The notes under the pieces are model-generated. The model searched no databases, was not told the origin of the DNA, and saw nothing but the letters and a program-made list of their open reading frames with translations. Positions 8,891-16,201 of a stretch of 37,957 nt of DNA are shown one piece after another. The first letter of the stretch is position 1. Every line of letters starts with the position of its first letter. The stretch is from positions 1 through 37,957 of the forward strand of contig SECS01000086.1 in the NCBI GenBank assembly GCA_004211435.1. The letters run 5' to 3'. Source of the stretch: Novosphingobium sp. (GTDB lineage: Bacteria > Pseudomonadota > Alphaproteobacteria > Sphingomonadales > Sphingomonadaceae). Both the position numbers and the translations under genes were made by a program.

Positions 8891-10834
8891 TCAACCGGCC
8901 TGCTTCACGCGCATGTACCATTCGACGAGGCGCCGAACCTGCCGCGCGGTATAACCGCGGGCGATCATGCGATCGACGAATTCGTCGTGCTTCTTCTCAG
9001 TATCGCCGTCCTTCTTTGAACCGAAGCTGATCACCGGCAGCAGATCTTCGACCTGGCTGAACATGCGCCGCTCGATCACCTCGCGGATCTTCTCGTAGGA
9101 GGTCCACGACGGGTTGCGGCCATTGTTCGCCGCGCGCATGCGCAGCGCGAACTTGACCACCTCGTTGCGGAAGTCCTTGGGATTGGCGATCCCCGCCGGC
9201 TTCTCGATGCGGGTCAGTTCCTGGTTGATGACCTCGCGGTCGAGCAGTTGGCCGGTGTCCGGATCCTTGAAGTCGAGATCCTCGATCCAGGCATCGGCAT
9301 AGGCGACATAACGGTCGAACAGGTTCTGCCCGTAGTCGTGGTAGGATTCGAGATAGGCCTTCTGGATCTCGTTGCCGATGAATTCGGCATAGCGCGGCGC
9401 AAGGTCGCCTTTGACGAATTCGAGGTACTTCGTCTCGGTCTCGCCGGGCAGCTGTTCCTGCTTTACCATCCTTTCGAGCACGTACATCAGGTGAACGGGA
9501 TCGGCCGAGACTTCGGTCGGATCGTGGTTGAAGGTCGCCGACAGCGCCTTGAAGGCGAAGCGCGTGGAGATGCCGTCCATGCCTTCGTCCACGCCGGCCG
9601 CGTCCTTGTATTCCTGCATCGACTTGGCGCGCGGATCGACCTCGCGCAGGCTCTCGCCGTCGTAGACGCGCATCTTCGAATAGGCGTTGGAGTTCTCGTG
9701 CGCGCGCAGCCGCGTCAGCACCGAGAAGCGCGCCAGCATATCGAACGTCCCCGGTGCGCAGGATGCCGATGCCAGCTCCGAGCCCGAGATCAGCTTTTCG
9801 TAGATCTGCCGCTCCTCGGTCGCGCGCAGGCAATAGGGCACCTTGATCACGTAGATACGGTCGATGAAGGCTTCGTTGTTCTTGTTGTTCTTGAAGTTGG
9901 CCCATTCGCTCTCGTTCGAGTGCGCCATGACGATGCCGGTGAAAGGGATCGCGCCGATGTTCTCGGTGCCGATGTAATTGCTCTCCTGCGTCGCGGTGAG
10001 CAGCGGGTGGAGCATCTTGATCGGCGCTTTGAACATTTCGACGAATTCGAGCATGCCCTGGTTCGCACGGTTGAGCCCGCCCGAATAGGAATAGGCGTCG
10101 GGATCGTTCTGGCTGAGCATCTCCAGCTTGCGGATGTCGACCTTGCCGACGAGGCTGGAAATGTCCTGGTTGTTCTCGTCGCCCGGTTCGGTCTTCGAAA
10201 TGGCGATCTGGTGAATGCGCGAAGGCATCAGGCGCACGACCTTGAACTGCGCGATGTCGCCCTTGAACTCGTCGAGCCGTTTGCGGCACCAGGGACTGAT
10301 CAGGCCGGAAAGGCGACGCTTGGGAATGCCGTAGGTATCGAGCAGCATGTCGCCGTGGATTTCGGCATCGAACAGCGCCAGCGGGCTGTCGAACACCGGG
10401 CTGATCTCATCCCCGGCCTTGAGCGCGTAGATCGGGTGCGTCTCCATCAGCGCCTTCAGGCGCTCGGCCAGCGAGCTCTTGCCGCCGCCCACGGGGCCGA
10501 GCAGGTAGAGTACCTGCTTGCGCTCCTCGAGACCCTGCGCCGCGTGACGCAGGTAGGAGACGATGCGCTCGATCGTCTCTTCCATGCCGTAGAATTCGGC
10601 AAAGCTCGGATAGAGCCGGATCGTCCGGTTCATGAAGATGCGGCCGAGCCGCGGGTCCATCGAAGTGTCGATGATCTGCGCCTCGCCGATCGCGGCGAGC
10701 AATCGTTCGGGGGCGCTGGCGTACATCATGGGGTCGCCGCGACACCCCTTCAAATACTCCTCCAGCGACATCTCCGTCTGTCGCCGCGCCTCGTAGCTCG
10801 CAGCAAAATCGGAAAACAGATCGCCGGTGGCCAT
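8891..10834 (-). CDS. prkA: PrkA family serine protein kinase (YeaG-like)
   Basis: The 647-residue protein combines an AAA-type ATPase N-terminal region with the PrkA C-terminal kinase-like domain. The Walker A motif GPVGGGKS is at residues 113-120. The segment with MAHSNESEWANFKNNKNNEAFIDR (around residues 310-335) is typical of the family. Known homologues (Bacillus PrkA, E. coli YeaG) are stress or starvation-linked, with kinase and sometimes protease activity reported. I chose the ATG at 10834 because GGAG lies 6 bases upstream. A TTG two codons earlier would overlap that site. It is the first gene of the prkA-yeaH-spoVR operon, and its promoter should lie in 10835-11157. Confidence 0.95.
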   Translation of the reverse strand: MATGDLFSDFAASYEARRQTEMSLEEYLKGCRGDPMMYASAPERLLAAIGEAQIIDTSMDPRLGRIFMNRTIRLYPSFAEFYGMEETIERIVSYLRHAAQGLEERKQVLYLLGPVGGGKSSLAERLKALMETHPIYALKAGDEISPVFDSPLALFDAEIHGDMLLDTYGIPKRRLSGLISPWCRKRLDEFKGDIAQFKVVRLMPSRIHQIAISKTEPGDENNQDISSLVGKVDIRKLEMLSQNDPDAYSYSGGLNRANQGMLEFVEMFKAPIKMLHPLLTATQESNYIGTENIGAIPFTGIVMAHSNESEWANFKNNKNNEAFIDRIYVIKVPYCLRATEERQIYEKLISGSELASASCAPGTFDMLARFSVLTRLRAHENSNAYSKMRVYDGESLREVDPRAKSMQEYKDAAGVDEGMDGISTRFAFKALSATFNHDPTEVSADPVHLMYVLERMVKQEQLPGETETKYLEFVKGDLAPRYAEFIGNEIQKAYLESYHDYGQNLFDRYVAYADAWIEDLDFKDPDTGQLLDREVINQELTRIEKPAGIANPKDFRNEVVKFALRMRAANNGRNPSWTSYEKIREVIERRMFSQVEDLLPVISFGSKKDGDTEKKHDEFVDRMIARGYTARQVRRLVEWYMRVKQAG

Positions 10835-11157
10835 ACGCAACTCCTATGCCCGACTATGTAAGTGCTCAGTAGTAACATGGAGAAACGAAGCGAACGAACG
10901 AGAGTTGCCAAAAAACTGTTGGGAAACTCACATTCGTGTCGGCACGCGACTTGACGGCAACATCGCCCTGATGCTCATGGGCGCCCGCCTTCCGCCGCAC
11001 GCGTTGACCTCGCCCGCCTCCTGTGTGAGCATTCGATCCGGCCGCACGGCAGAGGTCGTGGTCCGCTCAACCTTGGTATGATCGACAAGCGCCTCGCAGC
11101 TCGGCCACCATTGTCGCCGGCCAAGGGGACAGGCCGCCCCGACGAGGAACCGAAACG
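10835..11157. other. Divergent intergenic region between prkA and the reductase gene
   Basis: These 323 bases separate two divergent genes and must hold both promoters. The part next to prkA (10841-10935) is AT-richer than its surroundings and contains a short direct repeat CGAACGAACG. A TATGAT hexamer at 11077-11082 could be a -10 element for the reductase gene, but no matching -35 is seen. I found no EcfG-type GGAAC/CGTT pair and no convincing sigma-54 site. GAGGAA lies just before the ATG at 11158. Confidence 0.5.
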
Positions 11158-12834
11158 ATGAGCACGCTCGACGATCGCCGCCCGCAGATGTTCCCCGTGC
11201 TCAGTGCCGCCCAGGTCGAAGAAGCCTCGCGCTTCGCCAGCGGTCCCGCACGCGACTTTGCCCCTGCCGAACTGCTCTACGACATCGGCGAGGTCGGCGC
11301 GCCGTCCTGGCTCCTGCTCGCGGGATCGGCGGACATCACGCGCCGCGACGGCTTGAACGCCGAAGCCACGATCACGACGATGACCGAGGGCCAGTTCACC
11401 GGCGAGGTCAACCAGCTCGCCGGCCGCTCGGCGATCGCGCGCGGCCGCGCCGGGCCCGAGGGTGCCACGGCCCTGCCCTTCGACGCCGCGCACCTGCGCG
11501 CGCTGATGATCGGATCGGCCGAGATCGGCGAGATCGTGATGCGTGCGCTGATCCTGCGCCGCGTCGGCTTGATCGAGGAAGGCGGCGCCGGCACGATCAT
11601 CATCGGCACGCCGAACAGCCCCGACATCGTCCGCCTGCAGGGCTTCCTGGCGCGCGCCGGCTATCCGCACCAGGTGCTAGACGCCGCGCGCGACGAGGAA
11701 GGCCATGCCCTGGTCGAGCGGATCGGCGTCCAGCCCGACGAGCTGCCGCTGGTGGTCTGCCCCGACGGCAGCCTGCTGCGCCGCCCCAACGAGATCCAGC
11801 TTGCCTCGTGCCTGGGCATCACCCCCGAGATCGATCCACGCAAGCTCTACGACGTCGCCATCGTCGGTGCCGGACCGGCGGGCCTCGCCGCCGCGGTCTA
11901 TGCCGCGTCCGAAGGCCTTTCGACCATCGTGCTCGACGAGCGCGCCTTCGGCGGCCAGGCCGGCGCCTCGAACCGGATCGAGAACTACCTGGGCTTCCCC
12001 ACGGGCATCTCGGGCCAGGCGCTCGCCGGCCGCGCCTTCAACCAGGCGCTCAAGTTCGGCGCCGAAATCGCCATCCCGCTCGAAGTCACCAAGCTAGACT
12101 GCCCCGAGGGCAAGGTCTGCCCCGACCTGCCGCTGGGCCTCGTCCTGCCCGATGATCGCCACGTCCGCGCGCGCACCGTGGTGATCGCCTCGGGCGCACG
12201 CTATCGTCGCCCCGAGGTGCCGGGACTCGCGATGTTCGAAGGCAAGGGCGTGTCCTACTGGGCCTCGCCGATCGAGGCGCGGCTCTGCGAGGGCGAGGAA
12301 GTGGCGCTCGTCGGCGGCGGCAATTCGGCGGGCCAGGGCGTGGTCTTCCTCGCCCCCAAGGTGAAGCACCTCCACCTCGTCGCGCGGCGCCCCTTGGAGG
12401 CGACGATGTCGCGCTACCTGATCGACCGCATCGCCGCCCTGCCCAACGTGACCCTGCACATCGGCAAGGAGATCGCCAGCCTCGAAGGCGATTGCCAGAC
12501 CGGCCTCACCGGTGCGGTCTTCCGCGACCGCGCAGACGGCAGCACCAAGCACTGCGATCTCAAGCACCTGTTCCTGTTCATCGGCGCCGATCCCAACACG
12601 AGCTGGCTCTCGGGCTGCGTCGAGACCGACGCGCACGGCTTCATCTGCACGGGCGACACCCTGGGCCGCGCCGGCATCCTCCCGCTCGAGACGACGCGAC
12701 CGGGCATCTTTGCGATCGGCGACGTCCGCGCCGGCTCGGTCAAGCGCGTCGCGGCCGGTGTCGGTGAAGGCGCCGCGGTCGTCGCGCAGATCCATCAGGC
12801 GCTAGCCGCGCAGGCTGGGGAGCGCGCGCGATGA
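11158..12834 (+). CDS. Cyclic-nucleotide-binding-domain protein fused to thioredoxin-reductase-like flavoprotein, lacking the redox CxxC
   Basis: The 558 residues form three parts. There is a cNMP-binding-like domain (about 10-135), a short thioredoxin-fold-like linker (about 145-222, with TIIIGTPNSPDI), and a TrxB-type flavoprotein. The flavoprotein has the FAD motif GAGPAG (237-242), GGQAG (265-269), the NADPH motif GGGNSA (386-391) and a C-terminal GDVRAGSVKRVA. In true thioredoxin reductases the CATC dithiol sits between these nucleotide sites after a GxGVSY motif. Here GKGVSY is followed by WASPIEA, with no cysteine pair. So the protein is probably an NAD(P)H-dependent oxidoreductase that does not reduce thioredoxin in the usual way. 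The linker also has no CxxC. The gene overlaps the ZnF-UBP gene by 4 bases (ATGA), a strong sign of joint function. Databases often name such proteins thioredoxin reductase; I would not assume that activity. Confidence 0.88.
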   Translation: MSTLDDRRPQMFPVLSAAQVEEASRFASGPARDFAPAELLYDIGEVGAPSWLLLAGSADITRRDGLNAEATITTMTEGQFTGEVNQLAGRSAIARGRAGPEGATALPFDAAHLRALMIGSAEIGEIVMRALILRRVGLIEEGGAGTIIIGTPNSPDIVRLQGFLARAGYPHQVLDAARDEEGHALVERIGVQPDELPLVVCPDGSLLRRPNEIQLASCLGITPEIDPRKLYDVAIVGAGPAGLAAAVYAASEGLSTIVLDERAFGGQAGASNRIENYLGFPTGISGQALAGRAFNQALKFGAEIAIPLEVTKLDCPEGKVCPDLPLGLVLPDDRHVRARTVVIASGARYRRPEVPGLAMFEGKGVSYWASPIEARLCEGEEVALVGGGNSAGQGVVFLAPKVKHLHLVARRPLEATMSRYLIDRIAALPNVTLHIGKEIASLEGDCQTGLTGAVFRDRADGSTKHCDLKHLFLFIGADPNTSWLSGCVETDAHGFICTGDTLGRAGILPLETTRPGIFAIGDVRAGSVKRVAAGVGEGAAVVAQIHQALAAQAGERAR

Positions 12835-13136
12835 GCCGGACCTGCAATCATCAAGCCGTCATCCAGCAGGTCGTACCCAGCGCCAAGGGCTGCGAGGAAT
12901 GCCTCGCCAGCGGCGACTGGTGGGTCCACCTGCGCCTGTGTCGAAGCTGCGGCCACGTCGGCTGCTGCGACGATTCGCCCAACCGCCACGCCACGGCGCA
13001 CCATCACGCCACCCACCATCCGATCATTGAGGGCTACGATCCGCCCGAAGGCTGGGGCTGGTGCTATGTCGACGAAACCTTCGTCGATCTGCCGAACCGA
13101 ACGCCGCAGCTTGGGCCGATCAAGCGGTGGGTGTGA
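12831..13136 (+). CDS. UBP-type zinc finger protein
   Basis: This is a 101-residue protein made almost entirely of a ZnF-UBP domain, known in eukaryotes for binding the free C-terminus of ubiquitin. Likely zinc ligands are C5/H7, C21/C24, C37/C40, C45 and the His cluster H53-H63 (NRHATAHHHATHHP). Its ATG overlaps the stop of the flavoprotein gene (ATGA at 12831-12834), implying translational coupling and probably a physical partnership. The ligand in a bacterium without ubiquitin is unknown. GC content and codon use match the neighbours, so there is no sign of recent transfer. Confidence 0.9.
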   Translation: MSRTCNHQAVIQQVVPSAKGCEECLASGDWWVHLRLCRSCGHVGCCDDSPNRHATAHHHATHHPIIEGYDPPEGWGWCYVDETFVDLPNRTPQLGPIKRWV

Positions 13137-13175
13137 TGCTGGCTCTTCACCACCGCCCCGGCTAAGATCGGCGCC

Positions 13176-13664
13176 ATGTTCGAAACCACGATCGACACTT
13201 CGTCCAAACCCACGCTCTACGCCGATCTCGTCAGCGCCGCGCGCGGTCTGACCGAGGGCGAGCCGGACGGCATCGCCAACATGGCCAATGTCGCGGCCTT
13301 GATCTGGGATAGTCTGCCCGGTCTCAACTGGGCCGGCTTCTATCGCTTCGACGGCAGCGAACTTGTGCTCGGGCCCTTCCAGGGGAAACCCGCCTGCATC
13401 CGCATCGCCATCGGCAAAGGCGTCTGCGGCACCGCTGCGGCCGAGCGCCGGACGCAATGCGTCCGCGACGTCCACGCCTTCCCCGGTCACATCGCCTGCG
13501 ACGCCGCCTCGCAGTCCGAACTGGTCGTGCCGGTGATCCACGAGGGCGCCCTTATCGGCGTGCTCGACCTCGACAGCCCGCACCTTGCCCGCTTCGACGA
13601 GGCCGACGTCGCCGGGCTCGAAGCACTCGTCGCGGCCGTGGCGCCCCGACTTACTTCGTCTTGA
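13176..13664 (+). CDS. msrC: Free methionine-R-sulfoxide reductase (GAF domain)
   Basis: The 162-residue GAF-domain enzyme reduces free methionine-R-sulfoxide to methionine in the cytoplasm. Cysteines C74, C84 and C108 have the same 10 and 24 spacing as the three catalytic cysteines of E. coli fRMsr (C84, C94, C118). The motifs GKGVCGTAAA and DVHAFPGHIACDAAS surround them. An extra cysteine, C95, is also present. Length is normal. The gene starts 39 bases after the ZnF-UBP gene, and an oxidative-stress role fits the preceding flavoprotein. Its 3' end overlaps the convergent wall hydrolase gene by 14 bases. Confidence 0.92.
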   Translation: MFETTIDTSSKPTLYADLVSAARGLTEGEPDGIANMANVAALIWDSLPGLNWAGFYRFDGSELVLGPFQGKPACIRIAIGKGVCGTAAAERRTQCVRDVHAFPGHIACDAASQSELVVPVIHEGALIGVLDLDSPHLARFDEADVAGLEALVAAVAPRLTSS

Positions 13665-14925
13665 AGCGCACGCCGGGCAGCACGTCGGCCGCCTGCGCCG
13701 AGCCCGCGAGGCAAGTCTTGGGATCGCGGTTCGGATAGCGATCGCAGTCGAAGCGCGTCGCGCCGCGGCCGCCCAGGCCGTCGCGGCGATACTCGAACAC
13801 CATCGTCCCGCGCGCGCCCTCGGGGATCGGGTAGGCACCGGGTATGTCGTCCTCGTTCGCCCAGGCAGCGACTTCGCAGGCACCCGGATCCTTGCAGAGC
13901 GCCAGCGCGGCATTGACCAGATTGGCGGCACTGGCGCTCGCCGGCGCGAGCAGACCGAAGCCGCGACCGTCGGCTCGCACGAGCCGCACGCGGTTGCCGT
14001 AGAGCGGGACCTTGCCCATGCCCGCGGGTAGTTCCGCCTTGGGCTGGGGCAGACCCAGAATGCCCGAGCCGAGTTCGCCGACCGGCGCCGGGCCAGGCTG
14101 CGCTGCGGCGATCAGCGCCGCGGCGCCCGCCTCGTTGCCGCGGTACTCGCGCCGGAAAGCGCCGCTCCCGCCCCATGCGCCACGCCAGCCGAAGAACAGA
14201 TGCGTCCCGACTCTCGCGAGCTTGTTCAGCTCCGGGCTCCAGTAGGGATAGACCCAGTCGGTGTGGTAATGCGTGGCGAGCCCCACGGGACCATAGACCT
14301 TCCCCGCGACCGCCTGCGCCGCGACCACCCGCGCGCGCGCCCAGGCGGCGTCGGAAATGCGCCGCCGCAGCGAACCGTCGCAGGTGAAGGTAAACTGGCA
14401 GCCGGTGGCGCGCTGCGAACCCTGGTAGACCACGCCGCAGACCGTCGCCGGAAAGGCTGCGTGGCGCACGCGGTTGAGCACGACCTGCGCCACGGCAGCC
14501 TCGCCTTCGGTATCGTCGCCGGCCTCGTAGAGCACGGCCGTCGCCAGACATTCGACGGCGCGCGCACGGTCCGCCTCGGACCCCTTGAAGACGAAGGGCC
14601 GCGCCGCGCCGAGCTTGTCCACGAGGAACGGGACGGCAGCATTGCGCGCACGCGCATCGTCAGGCGCGAGCACCGATGCGGCCTGAGGCCCATGAGCCTC
14701 GATGTCCTCGGGCCGTGCCGGCAGGTCCTTCAAGGCGGCCGACCGCGTCGCGCCGGCACGCGGCGCCGCCGTCGGCCCCGTGCGCGCGAAGATCAGCCCG
14801 ATGACGACGAGCAGGAGAACCCCTGCGAGCGCGATCACCAAGGTCGCACGCGCCTGACGACCGGCCAGCCGACGCTTGAGCATCGCACGCCAGGTCGCCG
14901 GCTCTTCGAAGGTTGCAGCGGTCAT
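13651..14925 (-). CDS. Membrane-anchored cell wall hydrolase, SleB (Hydrolase_2) family
   Basis: This is a 424-residue protein with a cytoplasmic basic N-terminus, one membrane helix (about 27-47, LVIALAGVLLLVVIGLIF) and a periplasmic part. The SleB-type domain begins near residue 125 with LATAVLYEAGDDTEGEAAVAQ. E134 corresponds to the likely catalytic acid, and VVLNRVRH and GCQFTFTCDG follow, all typical of this peptidoglycan lytic domain. A C-terminal extension of about 150 residues with three cysteine-containing stretches is not assigned. I chose the ATG at 14925. Upstream in-frame codons reach 14976 but give no better ribosome site. The ribosome site for 14925 is weak (CGGA). Confidence 0.85.
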   Translation of the reverse strand: MTAATFEEPATWRAMLKRRLAGRQARATLVIALAGVLLLVVIGLIFARTGPTAAPRAGATRSAALKDLPARPEDIEAHGPQAASVLAPDDARARNAAVPFLVDKLGAARPFVFKGSEADRARAVECLATAVLYEAGDDTEGEAAVAQVVLNRVRHAAFPATVCGVVYQGSQRATGCQFTFTCDGSLRRRISDAAWARARVVAAQAVAGKVYGPVGLATHYHTDWVYPYWSPELNKLARVGTHLFFGWRGAWGGSGAFRREYRGNEAGAAALIAAAQPGPAPVGELGSGILGLPQPKAELPAGMGKVPLYGNRVRLVRADGRGFGLLAPASASAANLVNAALALCKDPGACEVAAWANEDDIPGAYPIPEGARGTMVFEYRRDGLGGRGATRFDCDRYPNRDPKTCLAGSAQAADVLPGVRFKTK

Positions 14926-14994
14926 GGGTTCCGATGATCCAGACGATAAGCGGTCACTACGAACCGTGGCTCCCAAAGGTTCCCGCGGCTCAGC

Positions 14995-15648
14995 CTATCC
15001 CTGCCCGCGACCCGCGATCTCGAACAACGGGTTCGGCTGCGGTTCGCCGATCTTGACCAGGGTGTTGGTATCGCGGTGATTGAAGATTCCCTCCTGCCCA
15101 TGAACCGCCAGCATCGTTTCGGTGACATAGGTGATTGAGCCGTCGGGATTGAAGGTGAGCTCGATCGAATAGGACTCGGTGCGGAAGGCCTGCTCGAGGA
15201 AACTGGTCGAGCAGATGCCGTAGTCGGTCTTGCCACGCACCGCCGATAGCCGCAGCGTCGTGTCCTCGGGCTTGGCGAAACCCGAGGCGAGCGCGACCTG
15301 CCCGCGCGGAATCGCGACGGTCTGCATGATCAGGCCGGTGTCGGGCTCGTAGAGCCAGTAGCCGGTCTGATCGTGGAAGGTGATGTCCTCCTCGGGCGTG
15401 TTGATGTGAACGTGATAGCGCAGCCCGTAGAGCAGTTGCGGCCCGTTGGACTGCGGATCGATCGGATGGGCCTCGAGCCGCTCGCTGTAGACGCGGTGTT
15501 CGGGGCCGTCCGCCTTCGGGTTGATGTCGGCGCCGCGCGGCCCTTCGCTCGCCCAGACCCCCGCGAGCCGCGCGAGCGGGCCAAGCTTCGCCAGCGTGTC
15601 GGGATCGGGGTCCTGCTCGGTGAAGATGTCGTCCGGAATGTCGGCCAT
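14995..15648 (-). CDS. Nitrobindin-like heme-binding beta-barrel protein
   Basis: The 217-residue protein resembles the nitrobindin/FABP-like (THAP4 C-terminal type) family, small beta-barrels that can bind heme and nitric oxide or peroxynitrite. The opening LGPLARLAGVWASEG and the strands YGLRYHVHINTPEED and FHDQTGYWLYEPDTGLIMQTVAIPRG support the fold. The proximal His cannot be assigned with certainty from sequence alone, though H213-type residues near the C-terminus (GIFNHRDTN) are candidates. The ATG at 15648 has GGAG 8 bases upstream on the minus strand. A longer open frame to 15885 runs into the tRNA gene and is not coding. Its stop lies 69 bases from the wall hydrolase start, on the same strand. 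Confidence 0.75.
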   Translation of the reverse strand: MADIPDDIFTEQDPDPDTLAKLGPLARLAGVWASEGPRGADINPKADGPEHRVYSERLEAHPIDPQSNGPQLLYGLRYHVHINTPEEDITFHDQTGYWLYEPDTGLIMQTVAIPRGQVALASGFAKPEDTTLRLSAVRGKTDYGICSTSFLEQAFRTESYSIELTFNPDGSITYVTETMLAVHGQEGIFNHRDTNTLVKIGEPQPNPLFEIAGRGQG

Positions 15649-15786
15649 GGTCGTGCTCCGCACAAAATAGGTTCCGCGCCGGCGATATGCACCGGCGGCG
15701 CCTAGCGCAAGATGACTGAGCGATCCGCATTCGCCCGTCGGCAAGCGGCCGGCAAACCGAAAGATCGATCCGGCCCAATAGCGCTG

Positions 15787-15815
15787 TTGACAGACCGCGC
15801 GGGACACCTCTAAAG
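15787..15815 (+). promoter_or_regulatory. Promoter of tRNA-Leu
   Basis: A perfect -35 box TTGACA (15787-15792) is followed after 17 bases by CTAAAG (15810-15815), a partial -10 match. Transcription would start near 15822, about 11 bases before the tRNA 5' end. It probably also feeds the YeaQ-like gene downstream. Confidence 0.65.
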
Positions 15816-15832
15816 GCCGGCGCCTACCCCGT

Positions 15833-15919
15833 GCCCAGATGGCGGAATTGGTAGACGCACCAGCTTCAGGTGCTGGCGCTCGCAAGGGCGTGGAGGTTCG
15901 AGTCCTCTTCTGGGCACCA
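15833..15919 (+). tRNA. tRNA-Leu (anticodon CAG)
   Basis: The 87-base gene has the encoded CCA end. The acceptor stem GCCCAGA (15833-15839) pairs with TCTGGGC (15909-15915). The anticodon stem CCAGC/GCTGG holds the loop TTCAGGT with anticodon CAG. There is a long variable arm, typical of class II tRNA-Leu, and a GGTTCGAGTCC T-arm. It reads CUG codons, abundant in this GC-rich genome. Confidence 0.97.
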
Positions 15920-15951
15920 TTTCAAAAGCCTTTCAGCGGAGGAGAACACCC

Positions 15952-16197
15952 ATGCTCAACATCATCGGCGCGATCATCAGCGGCCTCGTCATCGGCGTGC
16001 TCGCGCGCTTCTTCTATCCGGGCGAAGTGCCGCTGGGCTGGATCTCGACGATCCTCCTCGGCGTCGGCGGTTCGCTGCTCGCGGGCTGGTTCGCCAGCCG
16101 AGGCAGCAGTGACTTCAGCCGCGCGGGCTGTCTCGCCTCGATCATCGGCGCGATCGTGCTGATCTTCGTGGGCCGATTGCTCGGCCTCAACTTCTAA
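15952..16197 (+). CDS. GlsB/YeaQ/YmgE family small membrane protein
   Basis: The 81-residue integral membrane protein has three hydrophobic segments (about 3-20, 29-46 and 60-76) and the family pattern of Gly-rich helices (IIGAIISGLVIGVLARFF, GWISTILLGVGGSLLAGWF, ASIIGAIVLIFVGRLLG). Members are called transglycosylase-associated or stress-response proteins, but function is not known. CGGAGGAG lies 9-12 bases before the ATG. It begins 32 bases after the tRNA and may share its promoter. Its stop is 4 bases from the stop of the convergent glycosyltransferase gene. Confidence 0.9.
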   Translation: MLNIIGAIISGLVIGVLARFFYPGEVPLGWISTILLGVGGSLLAGWFASRGSSDFSRAGCLASIIGAIVLIFVGRLLGLNF

Positions 16198-16201
16198 GCG
16201 A

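Noticed and set aside
10835..11157. General-stress (EcfG) or sigma-54 promoter for prkA
   Set aside because: No GGAAC/CGTT pair and no GG-N10-GC pattern with proper spacing was found.
12831..13136. ZnF-UBP gene as eukaryotic contamination or recent transfer
   Set aside because: It overlaps the upstream gene by 4 bases, matches local GC content and codon use, and such short bacterial UBP-finger proteins are known.
15649..15885. Upstream extension of the nitrobindin-like frame
   Set aside because: It crosses the promoter and part of the tRNA gene; the ATG at 15648 has a good ribosome site.
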